Position numbers and translations under genes: made by a program. From Methanarcanum sp963640855 (lineage in GTDB: Archaea; Thermoplasmatota; Thermoplasmata; Methanomassiliicoccales; Methanomethylophilaceae): DNA of 64,000 bases. Every line of letters starts with the position of its first letter. Positions within the stretch are counted from its first letter, which is position 1. The notes beneath the pieces were generated by a model. The model was not told the origin of the DNA, searched no databases, and worked only from the letters and a program-made list of their open reading frames with translations. The stretch is from positions 1 through 64,000 of the forward strand of contig CAVIAJ010000003.1 in assembly GCA_963640855.1 (NCBI GenBank), written 5' to 3'. Positions 43,327-51,913 of the stretch are shown one piece after another.

Positions 43327-44331
43327 TTAACCGAATAATGCACTAAGGCCAGCTGCTGCTTCTTCTTCGCTGACCTCTTCCTCTTCTTCGACAGGTGCTG
43401 CCTCTGCCTGTGCACTTGCTGCGGGAGCTGCTGCGGTTGCTGCCGATGCTGCAGCGTTAAGCCTCGCACCGATGCTGCCGTCCGTGTAGTTCGCTGCTGA
43501 AGCGACCGAAAGCATCTGTGAATCTGCTTTCGCAAGGAGCATCTTTATGTTGTCTCTGGTTGGGATCGCGGCTGATATTGAGAGACCCATAGCCTCCCTG
43601 AAAGCCTTCGTAATCAGCGGTACAATCGTATCCTTTGTCGGGAATCCGATAGATACACCGAGTGCGATGGCATTCCTTGCAGCCGTAGCGAACATTGTTG
43701 CGTAGTAATCGTCCGGGATATTCAGTACGTCCCTGTGGTAGATTGTACCATCTTCGTAGGCGGCCCTGAGGTCAAGTCCTACGACCATGGGCAAAATCTC
43801 CAGCTTGGGGAGCATTGCCGCCACATTCGCCGGGACAGGTTCTCCCGCCTTAACGAGTGTGGTATCCTTTTTGATGACAATCTTTCCGCCGTCAATTGCA
43901 GCGGGAAGACCCAGTTTCTGAAGTTCTCCGATAATAGGTCCCGGTCCGAACGGTGTGGGTCCCTGGTGGACTGTAATGTCCATGGGGGCAATCTGTCCTG
44001 CTTTCGCAGGTGCCGCCGTCTTTGTGCTCTCAAGCTGTTTGAAGAGCTTGAAGGGGTTAAGATCGGTGGCAATGATTGCACACTGTCCGTGAATTGCGGA
44101 TTTCAGTTCTTCGAGTCCGGGCTTCTGCTTCGCCGCTTCATCGATTGCCAAGAACATAAGGTTGTTCTTGGTCATCTTGAGCGTAGCGTGCTGCCTAAGT
44201 CCCGCCCTCATGGCCTGAATCTGCTGACCTGCAATGCCTGACATGTCGACAATTGCGACGATGGGCTTTGCGGTCATCTCATCGACAAGTTCCTTGACAA
44301 GATCCTTCTTCCATGTTGCGACGTGTGCCAT
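43327..44331 (-). CDS. rplP0: Ribosomal protein P0 (L10)
   Basis: A 334-residue stalk base protein. The N-terminal rRNA-binding domain begins MAHVATWKKDLVKELVDE, the central part includes the archaeal insertion, and the C-terminal spine helices bind P1 dimers. It ends in an Ala-rich hinge and the same EEAAAGLSALFG tail as P1. Located between L1 and P1, as usual in archaea, with a 13-base gap to L1. Confidence 0.96.
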   Translation of the reverse strand: MAHVATWKKDLVKELVDEMTAKPIVAIVDMSGIAGQQIQAMRAGLRQHATLKMTKNNLMFLAIDEAAKQKPGLEELKSAIHGQCAIIATDLNPFKLFKQLESTKTAAPAKAGQIAPMDITVHQGPTPFGPGPIIGELQKLGLPAAIDGGKIVIKKDTTLVKAGEPVPANVAAMLPKLEILPMVVGLDLRAAYEDGTIYHRDVLNIPDDYYATMFATAARNAIALGVSIGFPTKDTIVPLITKAFREAMGLSISAAIPTRDNIKMLLAKADSQMLSVASAANYTDGSIGARLNAAASAATAAAPAASAQAEAAPVEEEEEVSEEEAAAGLSALFG

Positions 44332-44344
44332 ATTTCGAACCTCC

Positions 44345-44983
44345 TCAGATCAACCTCTCGGACGGACCCATTGTGGTCTTCACGTAGGATGAAGCGATGT
44401 TCATCCTTCCCTTCTCGAGTTTGAGCTCGACACGCTTGAGAATTGTGTCGATGTTTTCTGCAATCTCTTCGGGTGACATGCTGACCGTTCCGACGGGTGC
44501 GTGGAAGGTAATTCTGTCTTTAGTCCTGACAGAAACAGTCTTGCGGAGACCTTCGATCATTCCTGTGGGATCCTGTCCCGGGGGAATGGGCTTAGGCATT
44601 TTACCGCGAGGACCGAGAACTGTACCGAGCCTCTTACCGACAACTCCCATCATGGGTGCTTCGGCGATGAAGTAGTCGACACTGTTCGCGAGCTTCTTTG
44701 CCTGTTTCTTATCGTCAGCGATCGCCTGAAGTTCATCAGCTGTGACCGTGACGTCGGCAACGTCTTTGGCTTTCTGGACAAGTTCGCCACCACCAATCAC
44801 ACAGATACGGATTGCTTTGCCGCGGCCGTTAGGCAGAACGATATCGTCTGTAATACGGTTCTTGGGCATAGAAAGATCCACATCTTTGAGATTGATGGCC
44901 AACTCAACCGTTTCAGTAAAATTGCGCTTCTTTGCACTTTCGAGTGCCTTCTGCACAGCCATTACGGTTGGTTTTTCTGCCAA
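44345..44983 (-). CDS. rpl1: Ribosomal protein L1
   Basis: A 212-residue ribosomal protein L1, with the family motif GKMPKPIPPGQDPTG (the archaeal form of the PKP loop) and the N-terminal AVQKALESAKKRNFTETVEL. In archaea L1 represses its own operon by binding the message. The start is a TTG at 44983 behind a strong GAGGAGG site; no nearby ATG is in frame. First gene of the L1-P0-P1 operon. Confidence 0.95.
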   Translation of the reverse strand: MAEKPTVMAVQKALESAKKRNFTETVELAINLKDVDLSMPKNRITDDIVLPNGRGKAIRICVIGGGELVQKAKDVADVTVTADELQAIADDKKQAKKLANSVDYFIAEAPMMGVVGKRLGTVLGPRGKMPKPIPPGQDPTGMIEGLRKTVSVRTKDRITFHAPVGTVSMSPEEIAENIDTILKRVELKLEKGRMNIASSYVKTTMGPSERLI

Positions 44984-45064
44984 TTCAATTCCTCCTCGTA
45001 GTGCTTGCGAGTCCTAGGACTCTCCTACAAGTACGAGTCGCTAATCAGTGACCTGTATATAAAG
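44984..45064 (-). promoter_or_regulatory. Promoter and structured leader of the L1-P0-P1 operon
   Basis: Read on the minus strand, a TATA box CTTTATATA lies at 45056-45064, placing the start of the message near 45030-45040. The leader has GACTC near its 5' end, then GAGTC, then GACTC. The last two make a perfect 14-bp palindrome (GAGTCCTAGGACTC, 45009-45022); the first two can also pair. Two exclusive hairpins are therefore possible, just before the GAGGAGG site. L1 autoregulation would be consistent with this. Confidence 0.55.
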
Positions 45065-45467
45065 GTAAGGTCGGTTCCGGCATGAAAAATCCCGACATAA
45101 GACAGAATTTCCGTTGATACGGATTATATTGTACCTATAAACCGGTAAAATTCACAATCCCGTCCGCAGTGTTTCCATTTCCGGACACAGCGGAATTCCG
45201 CGATTCTTCCGAACGATCCGAATTCCGTTCATTCCTGATAATAATGTACAAAAACATACAGAAACACAATGAGACAGACATCTGTGAATACATTTTCTCC
45301 GACTTAACCGTTTTATAATCGGTTTCTGAAAGAAAGTCATATGAGCCAGCAATCACGGTTCACAATATTTCTGACAATCGGGAATGCCGAATTCGTCCCG
45401 ATTCCGACGGTGTCCGAGTACCAAAAGCCTTATTATATTGTTGCAGTTCCCCAAATAGGTAGTAAAT
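45065..45467. other. Intergenic region between divergent operons
   Basis: About 400 bases without a convincing gene. Short open frames exist but have no recognisable product. Near the right end a TATA-like CTTATTATATTG (about 45429-45440) and the AATAGGTAG ribosome binding area serve the rpl20A operon. Confidence 0.5.
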
Positions 45468-45698
45468 ATGAAAGGTTTCCGCGTAACAGGTTCCTTCGAT
45501 GACGTCAGACAGGGCAGTCAGCCCTACTGCGTAGAGATCGCAGCAGAGGATGAGGCAGCAGCAAAGGAGCAGATTGTCTCCACACTCGGCAGCAAACACA
45601 AAGTCAAGAGATGGCAGGTCAGAGTCGACAAGATCGAGGAAATCCCCAACGATGAGATCGTCGACCACGTTGTCAGATACAAAGTGACCGGTGAGTAA
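45468..45698 (+). CDS. rplX: Ribosomal protein LX (L18a/L20A)
   Basis: A 76-residue archaeal 50S protein LX. The sequence starts MKGFRVTGSFDDVRQGSQPY and runs as one ferredoxin-like domain with EEIPNDEIVDHVV at the end, full length for the family. A GGTAG site precedes ATG 45468. It is the first gene of an operon with prefoldin alpha, ftsY and tiaS, an order shared by many archaea. Confidence 0.95.
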   Translation: MKGFRVTGSFDDVRQGSQPYCVEIAAEDEAAAKEQIVSTLGSKHKVKRWQVRVDKIEEIPNDEIVDHVVRYKVTGE

Positions 45699-45700
45699 AC

Positions 45701-46117
45701 ATGGATGACGGTGAGCTCCGTCAGGCACTTGCCACTCTCGAAACAATGAGGGTGCAACTCGACGCTATGACGCAGCAGGCGAGATTCTTCCAGCTTTCAT
45801 TGGAAGAGACACTCAGGGCACGCGATACCCTGAACGCATTTGCGAACGCAAAGGAGGGTGATGAAATACTCGTACCTGCAGGAGCATCATCATTCGTCAT
45901 CGCGACAGTCACCTCCAAGAGGAAAGCTGTCGTAGGCATCGGAAACAAAGTTTCCATCGATATGGATCTTGACGATGCCGCAAAATACATGTCGGACAGT
46001 GCTGAGGAAGTCAGGGAAGCTATCCAGAAGCTCAATGACACCATCAAACAGACCGACGCTCAGGCGAAATCGCTCTCCATGGCTGTCCAACAAGAATATC
46101 AGAGAAGACAGCAGTGA
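45701..46117 (+). CDS. pfdA: Prefoldin alpha subunit
   Basis: A 138-residue prefoldin alpha subunit. Two long coiled-coil helices (residues about 5-45 and 95-138) flank beta hairpins with GDEILVPAGASSFV and VVGIGNKVSIDMDLDDAAKYM. It forms a chaperone hexamer with prefoldin beta that holds nascent proteins for the thermosome. Starts 2 bases after the LX stop. Confidence 0.93.
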   Translation: MDDGELRQALATLETMRVQLDAMTQQARFFQLSLEETLRARDTLNAFANAKEGDEILVPAGASSFVIATVTSKRKAVVGIGNKVSIDMDLDDAAKYMSDSAEEVREAIQKLNDTIKQTDAQAKSLSMAVQQEYQRRQQ

Positions 46118-46125
46118 GTGTACTT

Positions 46126-47277
46126 ATGTTCGATTCCCTGAAGAATAAACTCAAGGGCATTTTCAAGAAAGCACCTGCGGAGATCGCAAAGGTGCCTCTG
46201 GCACCTCCTGCCGAACTCCCGAAGACACCCGTTCCCGAGGAACAGCCCAAGGTGTCCGTTCCCGAAAAGGAACAGGTCAAACCTGCGGAAACAGTCAAAA
46301 CAGAACCTCCTGTTGAGATTAAGCCTGCAGAACCTCCCAAAGCTCCACTTTCCAGAAAAGAACAGATGAAACTGGAGAAGGAAGCGAAAAAGAAGGAATC
46401 ATCGTCGAATTCAATGCTTACGGACAGTTTCCTGGGCAAAAAAATCAAAGACGATTCTCTCGACGATTTCCTCTGGGAATTGGAAATTGCATTATTGGAA
46501 GCCGATGTGGCCTTACCCGTAGTTGAAGAGATAAAAATCGGTGTAAGAGAGAACCTCCTCGGCAAAAAATACTCCCGCGACCGCACACTGGAAGAGATTG
46601 TAGAACTCTCGGTGAAAGATGCGGTGAGAAATGTTCTCAAAATCAATGAATTCGACTTCGATTCATGGTTCGAGAAACAGGAAAGGCCGACATCCATTAT
46701 GTTTGTCGGAATCAATGGTACCGGTAAGACTACCGCTATCGCAAAAATTGCCAACCGTCTCATGAAAAACGGTCACACCGTCGTACTTGCGGCGGGAGAT
46801 ACATTCAGAGCCGGTGCGATTGAACAGTTATCGATTCATGCAGACAAGCTCGGATGTAAAATCGTGAAACATTCGCAGGATGCGGATCCCGCAGCAGTGG
46901 CATATGACGCAATCGAACATGCCAAAGCAAAGAAGAGAGATGCAGTTCTCATCGATACCGCAGGCCGTATGCAGACCAACAACAACCTCGTTGACGAAAT
47001 GAAAAAAATCGTCAGGGTCTCGAAACCTTCCCTGAAAATCTTCGTCGGCGATTCCCTCGCGGGAAACGATGCTGTCGAACAGGCCAAAGCATTCGACGAT
47101 GCAATAGGCGTAGATGCAATCATCCTCACCAAAATCGATGCGGATTCAAAAGGCGGTGCGGCTCTCTCGATTGCACACACAATCGGAAAACCGATTGCTT
47201 TCGTATGCAACGGTCAGGAATATGATGACATCATCAAATTCGACACCGATTGGATGATTGACCGTCTCTTCGAATGA
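46126..47277 (+). CDS. ftsY: Signal recognition particle receptor FtsY
   Basis: A 383-residue SRP-type GTPase that receives ribosome-SRP complexes at the membrane. The N terminus is a short basic helix (FDSLKNKLKGIFKK), then a Pro/Glu/Lys-rich linker of about 70 residues (KPAETVKTEPPVEIKPAEP), then the N domain and the G domain with GINGTGKTTAIAK, DTAGRMQTN and TKIDADSKGGAAL. Start: ATG 46126 fits the usual MFDSLK start; a GTG at 46114 overlapping the prefoldin stop is the alternative. Confidence 0.94.
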   Translation: MFDSLKNKLKGIFKKAPAEIAKVPLAPPAELPKTPVPEEQPKVSVPEKEQVKPAETVKTEPPVEIKPAEPPKAPLSRKEQMKLEKEAKKKESSSNSMLTDSFLGKKIKDDSLDDFLWELEIALLEADVALPVVEEIKIGVRENLLGKKYSRDRTLEEIVELSVKDAVRNVLKINEFDFDSWFEKQERPTSIMFVGINGTGKTTAIAKIANRLMKNGHTVVLAAGDTFRAGAIEQLSIHADKLGCKIVKHSQDADPAAVAYDAIEHAKAKKRDAVLIDTAGRMQTNNNLVDEMKKIVRVSKPSLKIFVGDSLAGNDAVEQAKAFDDAIGVDAIILTKIDADSKGGAALSIAHTIGKPIAFVCNGQEYDDIIKFDTDWMIDRLFE

Positions 47278-47303
47278 TCATTGCCGTCGTGGTGGTGCGA
47301 ACC

Positions 47304-48626
47304 GTGTTTGTAGCCGTGGATGATACGGACTCAGTCAAAGGAAACTGTACGACATTCCTTGCTACGGAAATAATCGGCGAACTCTCCGATTTGGATCTTA
47401 TCGGACTTCCGCGTCTCGTACGTCTCAATCCCGCAGTACCGTGGAAGACCAGAGGTAACGGTTCATTGGTAATGCGTTTCGGACACGGAATCGGTCCGAA
47501 AAAGAAAATCGGTGAAATCGAAGGAGAAGATCTCTTCTCTTTCGGTGAATCCGATTCTTACGAACCGGATTATAATGAAATAATGAAAAGGCTCATTCCT
47601 CTTGTCGAAAGATATCACGAAGACGATGCAAATCCCGGACTTTTCATTTCATCCGTAAGACCCGACATCTCATTCTACCGCCGCGGTGTCACAACCATAA
47701 TGGACCGCAGTGAAATCGATGAAGAACTGAAAAGAATAAATGCACTCACATTTACAATCGGAAACGGAAGAGGGTTGATCGGAAGTACATGCGGTTTGGC
47801 GTGGATTCCGGATGATTTCACTTATGAATTATTGGCATACAGGGAAAGAGACAGATGGGGTACTCCCAGAATATTCGATCCTGTATCCGTAAGAGATATG
47901 GAACATAATTTTCCCACTACGTTCAACAGCTGGGAAGATAGGGAAGAAAAAGTTGCAATGGTTCCCGCCACACCCTGTCCCGTATTGTACGGACTGAGAG
48001 GTGACGTCATAGAAGATGTCATCTCCGCCGCCGATACGCTGAAAACCGAAAAAAGATACAGATGGGTTGTATTCCTTACCAATCAGGGTACCGACGATCA
48101 TATCATAAGAGATTATGACGGACTGAAACCCAATCAGTCGTATTCCGTAACCGGAGAAGTGATTTCGTATGCAAAACACATCGAAGGCGGACATGTGTTT
48201 ATCGACATTCATACCGAATACGGAGACATCACATGCGGTGCATACGAACCGTCAAAAGAATTCAGAATGGCTTTCGACCAGCTGATTCCCAGAGATACAA
48301 TCGAAGTTTTGGGAGAATACAGAGAATCACCCAGAACACTGAATGTCGAAAAACTTCATGTGATTTCGACTGTAAAGCATATCGAAAAAATTTCCAACCC
48401 GATATGTCCTTCATGCGGAAAAAAGATGAAATCCATAGGAAAAGATTCCGGATACCGCTGCAGAGACTGTCATATCAAAGTCAAAAACGCCGTAAGCGAA
48501 GAGAAAATGAGATGGATTGTTCCGGGATGGTACGAACCTCCGACCTGCGCACGCAGACATCTCTCCAAACCTCTCAAAAGAATGGGATTGTGCACTCCGG
48601 TTGAATTCGTTAATTGCCGTATGTAA
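47304..48626 (+). CDS. tiaS: tRNA(Ile2) 2-agmatinylcytidine synthetase TiaS
   Basis: About 440 residues. TiaS attaches agmatine to C34 of tRNA-Ile(CAU) so that it reads AUA. Evidence: N-terminal FVAVDDTDSVKGNCTTF, NGRGLIGSTCGLAW, an OB-fold, and the C-terminal zinc ribbon CPSCGKKMKSIG followed by YRCRDC. The start is placed at GTG 47304, which has GGTGGTG five bases upstream and begins right before the conserved DDTDS. An ATG at 47274 overlapping the ftsY stop (ATGA) would add ten hydrophobic residues. Confidence 0.9.
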   Translation: MFVAVDDTDSVKGNCTTFLATEIIGELSDLDLIGLPRLVRLNPAVPWKTRGNGSLVMRFGHGIGPKKKIGEIEGEDLFSFGESDSYEPDYNEIMKRLIPLVERYHEDDANPGLFISSVRPDISFYRRGVTTIMDRSEIDEELKRINALTFTIGNGRGLIGSTCGLAWIPDDFTYELLAYRERDRWGTPRIFDPVSVRDMEHNFPTTFNSWEDREEKVAMVPATPCPVLYGLRGDVIEDVISAADTLKTEKRYRWVVFLTNQGTDDHIIRDYDGLKPNQSYSVTGEVISYAKHIEGGHVFIDIHTEYGDITCGAYEPSKEFRMAFDQLIPRDTIEVLGEYRESPRTLNVEKLHVISTVKHIEKISNPICPSCGKKMKSIGKDSGYRCRDCHIKVKNAVSEEKMRWIVPGWYEPPTCARRHLSKPLKRMGLCTPVEFVNCRM

Positions 48627-48675
48627 AAATCGACAATATTATATATTCACATTCCTAAAACCGTTTCAGATTATC

Positions 48676-49854
48676 ATGGACGAGATCGTTATTCTCAGTG
48701 CGAACAGGACCCCTATAGGTAAGTTCGGAAAGACCTTGGCCGGAATGAAAGCGACAGACCTCGGAGCCCTTGTTGTAAAAGAAGCGGTAAAGAGAGCCGG
48801 AATCGAATCCACAGATGTTGAAGAATGCATCATGGGTAACGTCATATCGGCCGGATTGGGACAGAATCCCGCAAGACAGGCTGCTGTCGGCGGCGGTCTT
48901 CCCGTAGAAATCGGATCGTTCACAGTGAACGCAGTCTGCGGATCCGGAATGAAATCCGTCATGCTTGCGGCAGATGCCATCAAAGCGGGAGAATACAATT
49001 GTATCGTCGCCGGAGGAATGGAGAGCATGTCACGTGCACCCTACCTCATGCCCGGAGTAAGATTCGGATACACCATGAACGATCAGAAAGTTGTCGATTC
49101 CATGGTGCACGACGGACTCTGGGACATATTCAACGACCAGCATATGGGAATGACCGGAGAAATCGTCGCAGACAGATTCAATGTTACACGTGAAGATGCA
49201 GATCAGCTTTCATATGAAAGTCATATAAAAGCAGCCGCAGCGACAAAGAACGGTGCATTCAAAGACGAAATCCTTCCTCTTACAATCAAACAGAAAAAAC
49301 AGGAAATTATCTTCGATCATGATGAAGGAATCAGAGAAGATACAAGCGTCGAAGCACTTGCAAAACTGAGACCCGTGTTCAAAGAGAACGGAAGAGTTAC
49401 CGCAGGTAACTCCTCGCAGCTCAGCGACGGTGCATCCGCATTGGTTATTTCATCGATGTCCTGGGCAAAAGAACACGGAATCAAACCTCTCGCAACAATC
49501 GAAGCATACGGTGAGCGCGGTGTTCTTCCCGAATACATCATGGAAGCTCCCATACCCACGACGAGACATGTTCTCAAGAAAGCAGGTATGACAATCGACG
49601 ACATCGATCTCTTCGAACACAATGAAGCGTTTGCAACCGCATCCTGCGCCGTGAAGAAAGATCTCAACGTTCCTGATGAAATTTTCAACGTGAACGGAGG
49701 AGCAGTCGCACTCGGACATCCCATCGGATGTTCCGGAGCACGTGTTATTACAACATTGCTCTACGCACTGAAGAACCGTAATAAGGAAGTCGGTCTCGGC
49801 ACACTCTGCCTCGGAGGAGGCAACGCGGTAACGATGATTATCCGCCGCTGTTAA
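48676..49854 (+). CDS. Acetyl-CoA C-acetyltransferase (thiolase)
   Basis: A 392-residue biosynthetic-type thiolase, condensing two acetyl-CoA to acetoacetyl-CoA, the first step to mevalonate and archaeal lipids. Active residues: Cys88 (NAVCGSGMKSV), His in EHNEAFA, and Cys in CLGGGNAV near the end; GHPIGCSGAR is also present. It resembles the bacterial/AtoB form, and stands alone, whereas many archaea keep thiolase with HMG-CoA synthase and a DUF35 gene. Start: ATG 48676; TATA-like TTATATATTC at about 48639-48648. Confidence 0.92.
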   Translation: MDEIVILSANRTPIGKFGKTLAGMKATDLGALVVKEAVKRAGIESTDVEECIMGNVISAGLGQNPARQAAVGGGLPVEIGSFTVNAVCGSGMKSVMLAADAIKAGEYNCIVAGGMESMSRAPYLMPGVRFGYTMNDQKVVDSMVHDGLWDIFNDQHMGMTGEIVADRFNVTREDADQLSYESHIKAAAATKNGAFKDEILPLTIKQKKQEIIFDHDEGIREDTSVEALAKLRPVFKENGRVTAGNSSQLSDGASALVISSMSWAKEHGIKPLATIEAYGERGVLPEYIMEAPIPTTRHVLKKAGMTIDDIDLFEHNEAFATASCAVKKDLNVPDEIFNVNGGAVALGHPIGCSGARVITTLLYALKNRNKEVGLGTLCLGGGNAVTMIIRRC

Positions 49855-49860
49855 AGAAAC

Positions 49861-49897
49861 AATAAGAAGGGGATCGGTTCTGTCCGATTCCCTTATT
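49861..49897. terminator. Bidirectional terminator after thiolase
   Basis: A long imperfect hairpin pairs AATAAG with CTTATT and GGGATCGG with CCGATTCCC around TTCTGT. Downstream TCTATTTTA supports termination of the thiolase message. It overlaps the stop codon of the converging small gene. Confidence 0.6.
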
Positions 49898-50159
49898 CTA
49901 TTTTACTGACGAAGAACATACTTCCGTCTTCGGAATACGATCCTGAAAATTCATGCAATCCCGAATCCGGTTTCACGGAAGAAAACGATTTTACGGAATT
50001 TCCGTTCCCGTCGTTTATCATGAATGTATATCCGGAATCTGTTGATTTGATCTGATCCGCAAATCCGGTTATAGAATCGTCTTCCTCACTTACATTGAAC
50101 GATGCGAATATCAATATCAATATGACAATCGATATTGACAGTACGGAATATCTGTCCAT
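49893..50159 (-). CDS. Small membrane-anchored protein, possibly OB-fold
   Basis: An 88-residue protein with one N-terminal membrane segment (residues about 6-22, VLSISIVILILIFASF) and an extracellular-type domain rich in Ser, Gly and Asp. The pattern DSGYTFMINDGNGNS, then HEFSGSYSEDGSMFFVSKIE, looks like a short OB-fold, but this is only a resemblance. No family is recognised. It lies on the other strand from thiolase and the origin region. Confidence 0.6.
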   Translation of the reverse strand: MDRYSVLSISIVILILIFASFNVSEEDDSITGFADQIKSTDSGYTFMINDGNGNSVKSFSSVKPDSGLHEFSGSYSEDGSMFFVSKIE

Positions 50160-50232
50160 ATTCCGATAAAAATCCAGAATATTGATAAAAGTCCATAACT
50201 ACAATTAGAACTTAATGCGGTGTATAGGGGGA

Positions 50233-50254
50233 CACCCCTATATTTCCACTGGAA
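50233..50254 (-). other. Origin recognition box (ORB), left copy
   Basis: On the minus strand: TTCCAGTGGAAAT, one variable base (A), then TAGGGGTG. This matches the archaeal ORB pattern, a short TTCCA-TGGAAA dyad followed by a G string bound by Orc1/Cdc6. The right copy at 51867 is identical except for the variable base. The G string continues with TGTCCCC. Confidence 0.75.
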
Positions 50255-50262
50255 ATGATTTT

Positions 50263-50352
50263 TCATCTGAGACCGATGAAATACAATGCAACAACGCATG
50301 CAGCGATGAGTGCAAGACTGAGTCCGACTGTTGCCCAACCAGGATGTTTCAT
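50263..50352 (-). CDS. 29-residue single-helix membrane peptide
   Basis: A short open frame of 29 codons, MKHPGWATVGLSLALIAACV and then VALYFIGLR, predicted as one membrane helix with a short polar N terminus. It has a GAGGT ribosome binding site five to six bases before its ATG and a TATA-like CCTTTTAATGAG about 40-50 bases upstream. It lies between the left ORB and orc1/cdc6. Such size and structure suggest a membrane subunit or regulatory peptide, but I do not recognise it. Confidence 0.55.
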   Translation of the reverse strand: MKHPGWATVGLSLALIAACVVALYFIGLR

Positions 50353-50607
50353 TTGAATACCTCGTGTAAGTAAGGATGAATAGATTCCTCTCATTAAAAG
50401 GTATTCAATGGGATTTCATTTTGTTTTCAAATCGAACGAACAGAACAGTGTGAAATGCAATCATTCATTTCGCAAAAAACCGGAAGATCTATGTTGAAAC
50501 CGATATTCTGTGTAACGGATTTTGAGAAGGAAGATAATTATTAAATATAGTTTTTATGTTCAGAGGAAATACAGGTTTTACCAATAAATTTCCGATGGAA
50601 GATTGAA
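50353..50607. other. Probable replication origin region
   Basis: The sequence from the left ORB to the orc1/cdc6 start contains an A/T-rich stretch around 50534-50560 (GATAATTATTAAATATAG, then TTTTTATG), a candidate duplex unwinding element. An imperfect mini-ORB-like dyad (CTTCCATCGGAAAT read on the minus strand, about 50588-50601) precedes the gene. It also holds the gene's promoter. The location beside orc1/cdc6 and the ORB pair supports an origin, but no replication data are available. Confidence 0.55.
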
Positions 50608-51861
50608 ATGAGTGATGAAGAAATTTTAAAAAATGAGTCTATTTTCACTAAATATATCAAAAAGAGAAAACAGCTTATAAAAGATAAGAAAGTTCTTCAG
50701 ACAACCTATCTTCCGGATGATCTTCCTCACAGAAAAGATCAGATTGATAAAATCGCTTCAATCATTTCGATTGCTTTCAACGGAGAAAAACCTTCGAATA
50801 TCATGATATACGGAATGACAGGAACGGGAAAAACCGCTGTAATCAATTATATCGGAAAAGAACTGAGAAAAATCGATCCTGAAAAAGAAAAATGTCAGTA
50901 TCTTTATGTCAACTGTGAAGTTATCGATACTGCATACGGTATTCTGTATGATATTGCAAAACAGTTTGTCGATGATATCAATGAGAAAATTCCTTTCACC
51001 GGATGGAGTTTTGAAAAATTATACAAAGAATTCTATCAGGAGATTGAATCGAAAAAATGTGTATTTGTTATTATTCTCGATGAAATCGATCATATGATTT
51101 CCAAGAAAGGTGACGATATCTTCTATTATCTTGCAAAGATAAATGAACATCTTGACAAATCAAAAGTTTCTATCATAGGAATTTCAAACAATTCTAAATT
51201 CCAGGAAATGTTGGAACCTAAAGCAAAAAGCAGATTCGGAGGAGAGAGTATCATTTTTCCTCCGTACAGTAAAGAAGAACTGAAAGACATTCTTTTTGAC
51301 AGAATCGACAGAGTATTCGAACCTAATGTTCTCGATGAATCCGTTGTCGAATATTGTGCAGCATTGGCTTCGAGATCCGACGGAGATGCAAGAATGGCAA
51401 TCGATCTTCTCAGGACCGCAACGGATATTGCAGAACGTAACGGTGACGATGAAATCACTATCGCTCATGTCAAATCCGCAAAAAGCAGTATCGAAATCGA
51501 TGTTGTCGAAGAAAGTATAAAATCACTTTCACAGCAGACAAAAATCCTTCTCCTGGCTATTATCAGAATTTCGGAAAGATCCAACAGTATAATCATCACC
51601 GGCGATGTTTATAATGAATATAAAAACATCGCAGAAATAATCAAAGTACCTGTTCTGACACAGAGAAGAGTCGGCGATCTTATTCAGGAGTTGGATATGA
51701 TGGGTCTCATTAACGCATCCGTCAAATCATTCGGTAAAGCGGGAAGAACCAAAGAAATCAAATTAGATGTTCAGAAAGAGGTTCTCGAACGCTTCAAAAA
51801 GGACGAACTTTTCAGAAAATTGGTTGATTACGTTCCTCCGAATCAGACCAAACTTATGTAA
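50608..51861 (+). CDS. cdc6: Orc1/Cdc6 replication initiator
   Basis: A 417-residue AAA+ initiator that binds origin recognition boxes and loads the MCM helicase. Motifs: Walker A GMTGTGKTA, Walker B VIILDEIDHM, sensor 1 SIIGISNNSKF, and a C-terminal winged helix (VPVLTQRRVGDLIQELDMMG). Length is typical. The gene is flanked by two ORBs in inverted orientation. Base composition is richer in A and T than its neighbours, with many AAA and ATT codons, unlike the highly expressed genes nearby. Start: ATG 50608. Confidence 0.95.
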   Translation: MSDEEILKNESIFTKYIKKRKQLIKDKKVLQTTYLPDDLPHRKDQIDKIASIISIAFNGEKPSNIMIYGMTGTGKTAVINYIGKELRKIDPEKEKCQYLYVNCEVIDTAYGILYDIAKQFVDDINEKIPFTGWSFEKLYKEFYQEIESKKCVFVIILDEIDHMISKKGDDIFYYLAKINEHLDKSKVSIIGISNNSKFQEMLEPKAKSRFGGESIIFPPYSKEELKDILFDRIDRVFEPNVLDESVVEYCAALASRSDGDARMAIDLLRTATDIAERNGDDEITIAHVKSAKSSIEIDVVEESIKSLSQQTKILLLAIIRISERSNSIIITGDVYNEYKNIAEIIKVPVLTQRRVGDLIQELDMMGLINASVKSFGKAGRTKEIKLDVQKEVLERFKKDELFRKLVDYVPPNQTKLM

Positions 51862-51866
51862 AACAG

Positions 51867-51888
51867 TTCCAGTGGAAATGTAGGGGTG
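51867..51888 (+). other. Origin recognition box (ORB), right copy
   Basis: TTCCAGTGGAAAT, one variable base (G), then TAGGGGTG, five bases after the orc1/cdc6 stop. It matches the left copy at 21 of 22 positions but in inverted orientation, with both G strings pointing away from the gene. Confidence 0.75.
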
Positions 51889-51913
51889 GGAGGGTTTCAC
51901 TTTTCCTTTCCGT

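Noticed and set aside
42997..44331. Recent duplication between the P1 and P0 gene ends
   Set aside because: The shared C-terminal tail is a normal feature of both stalk proteins in archaea, and the two copies differ at many silent positions.
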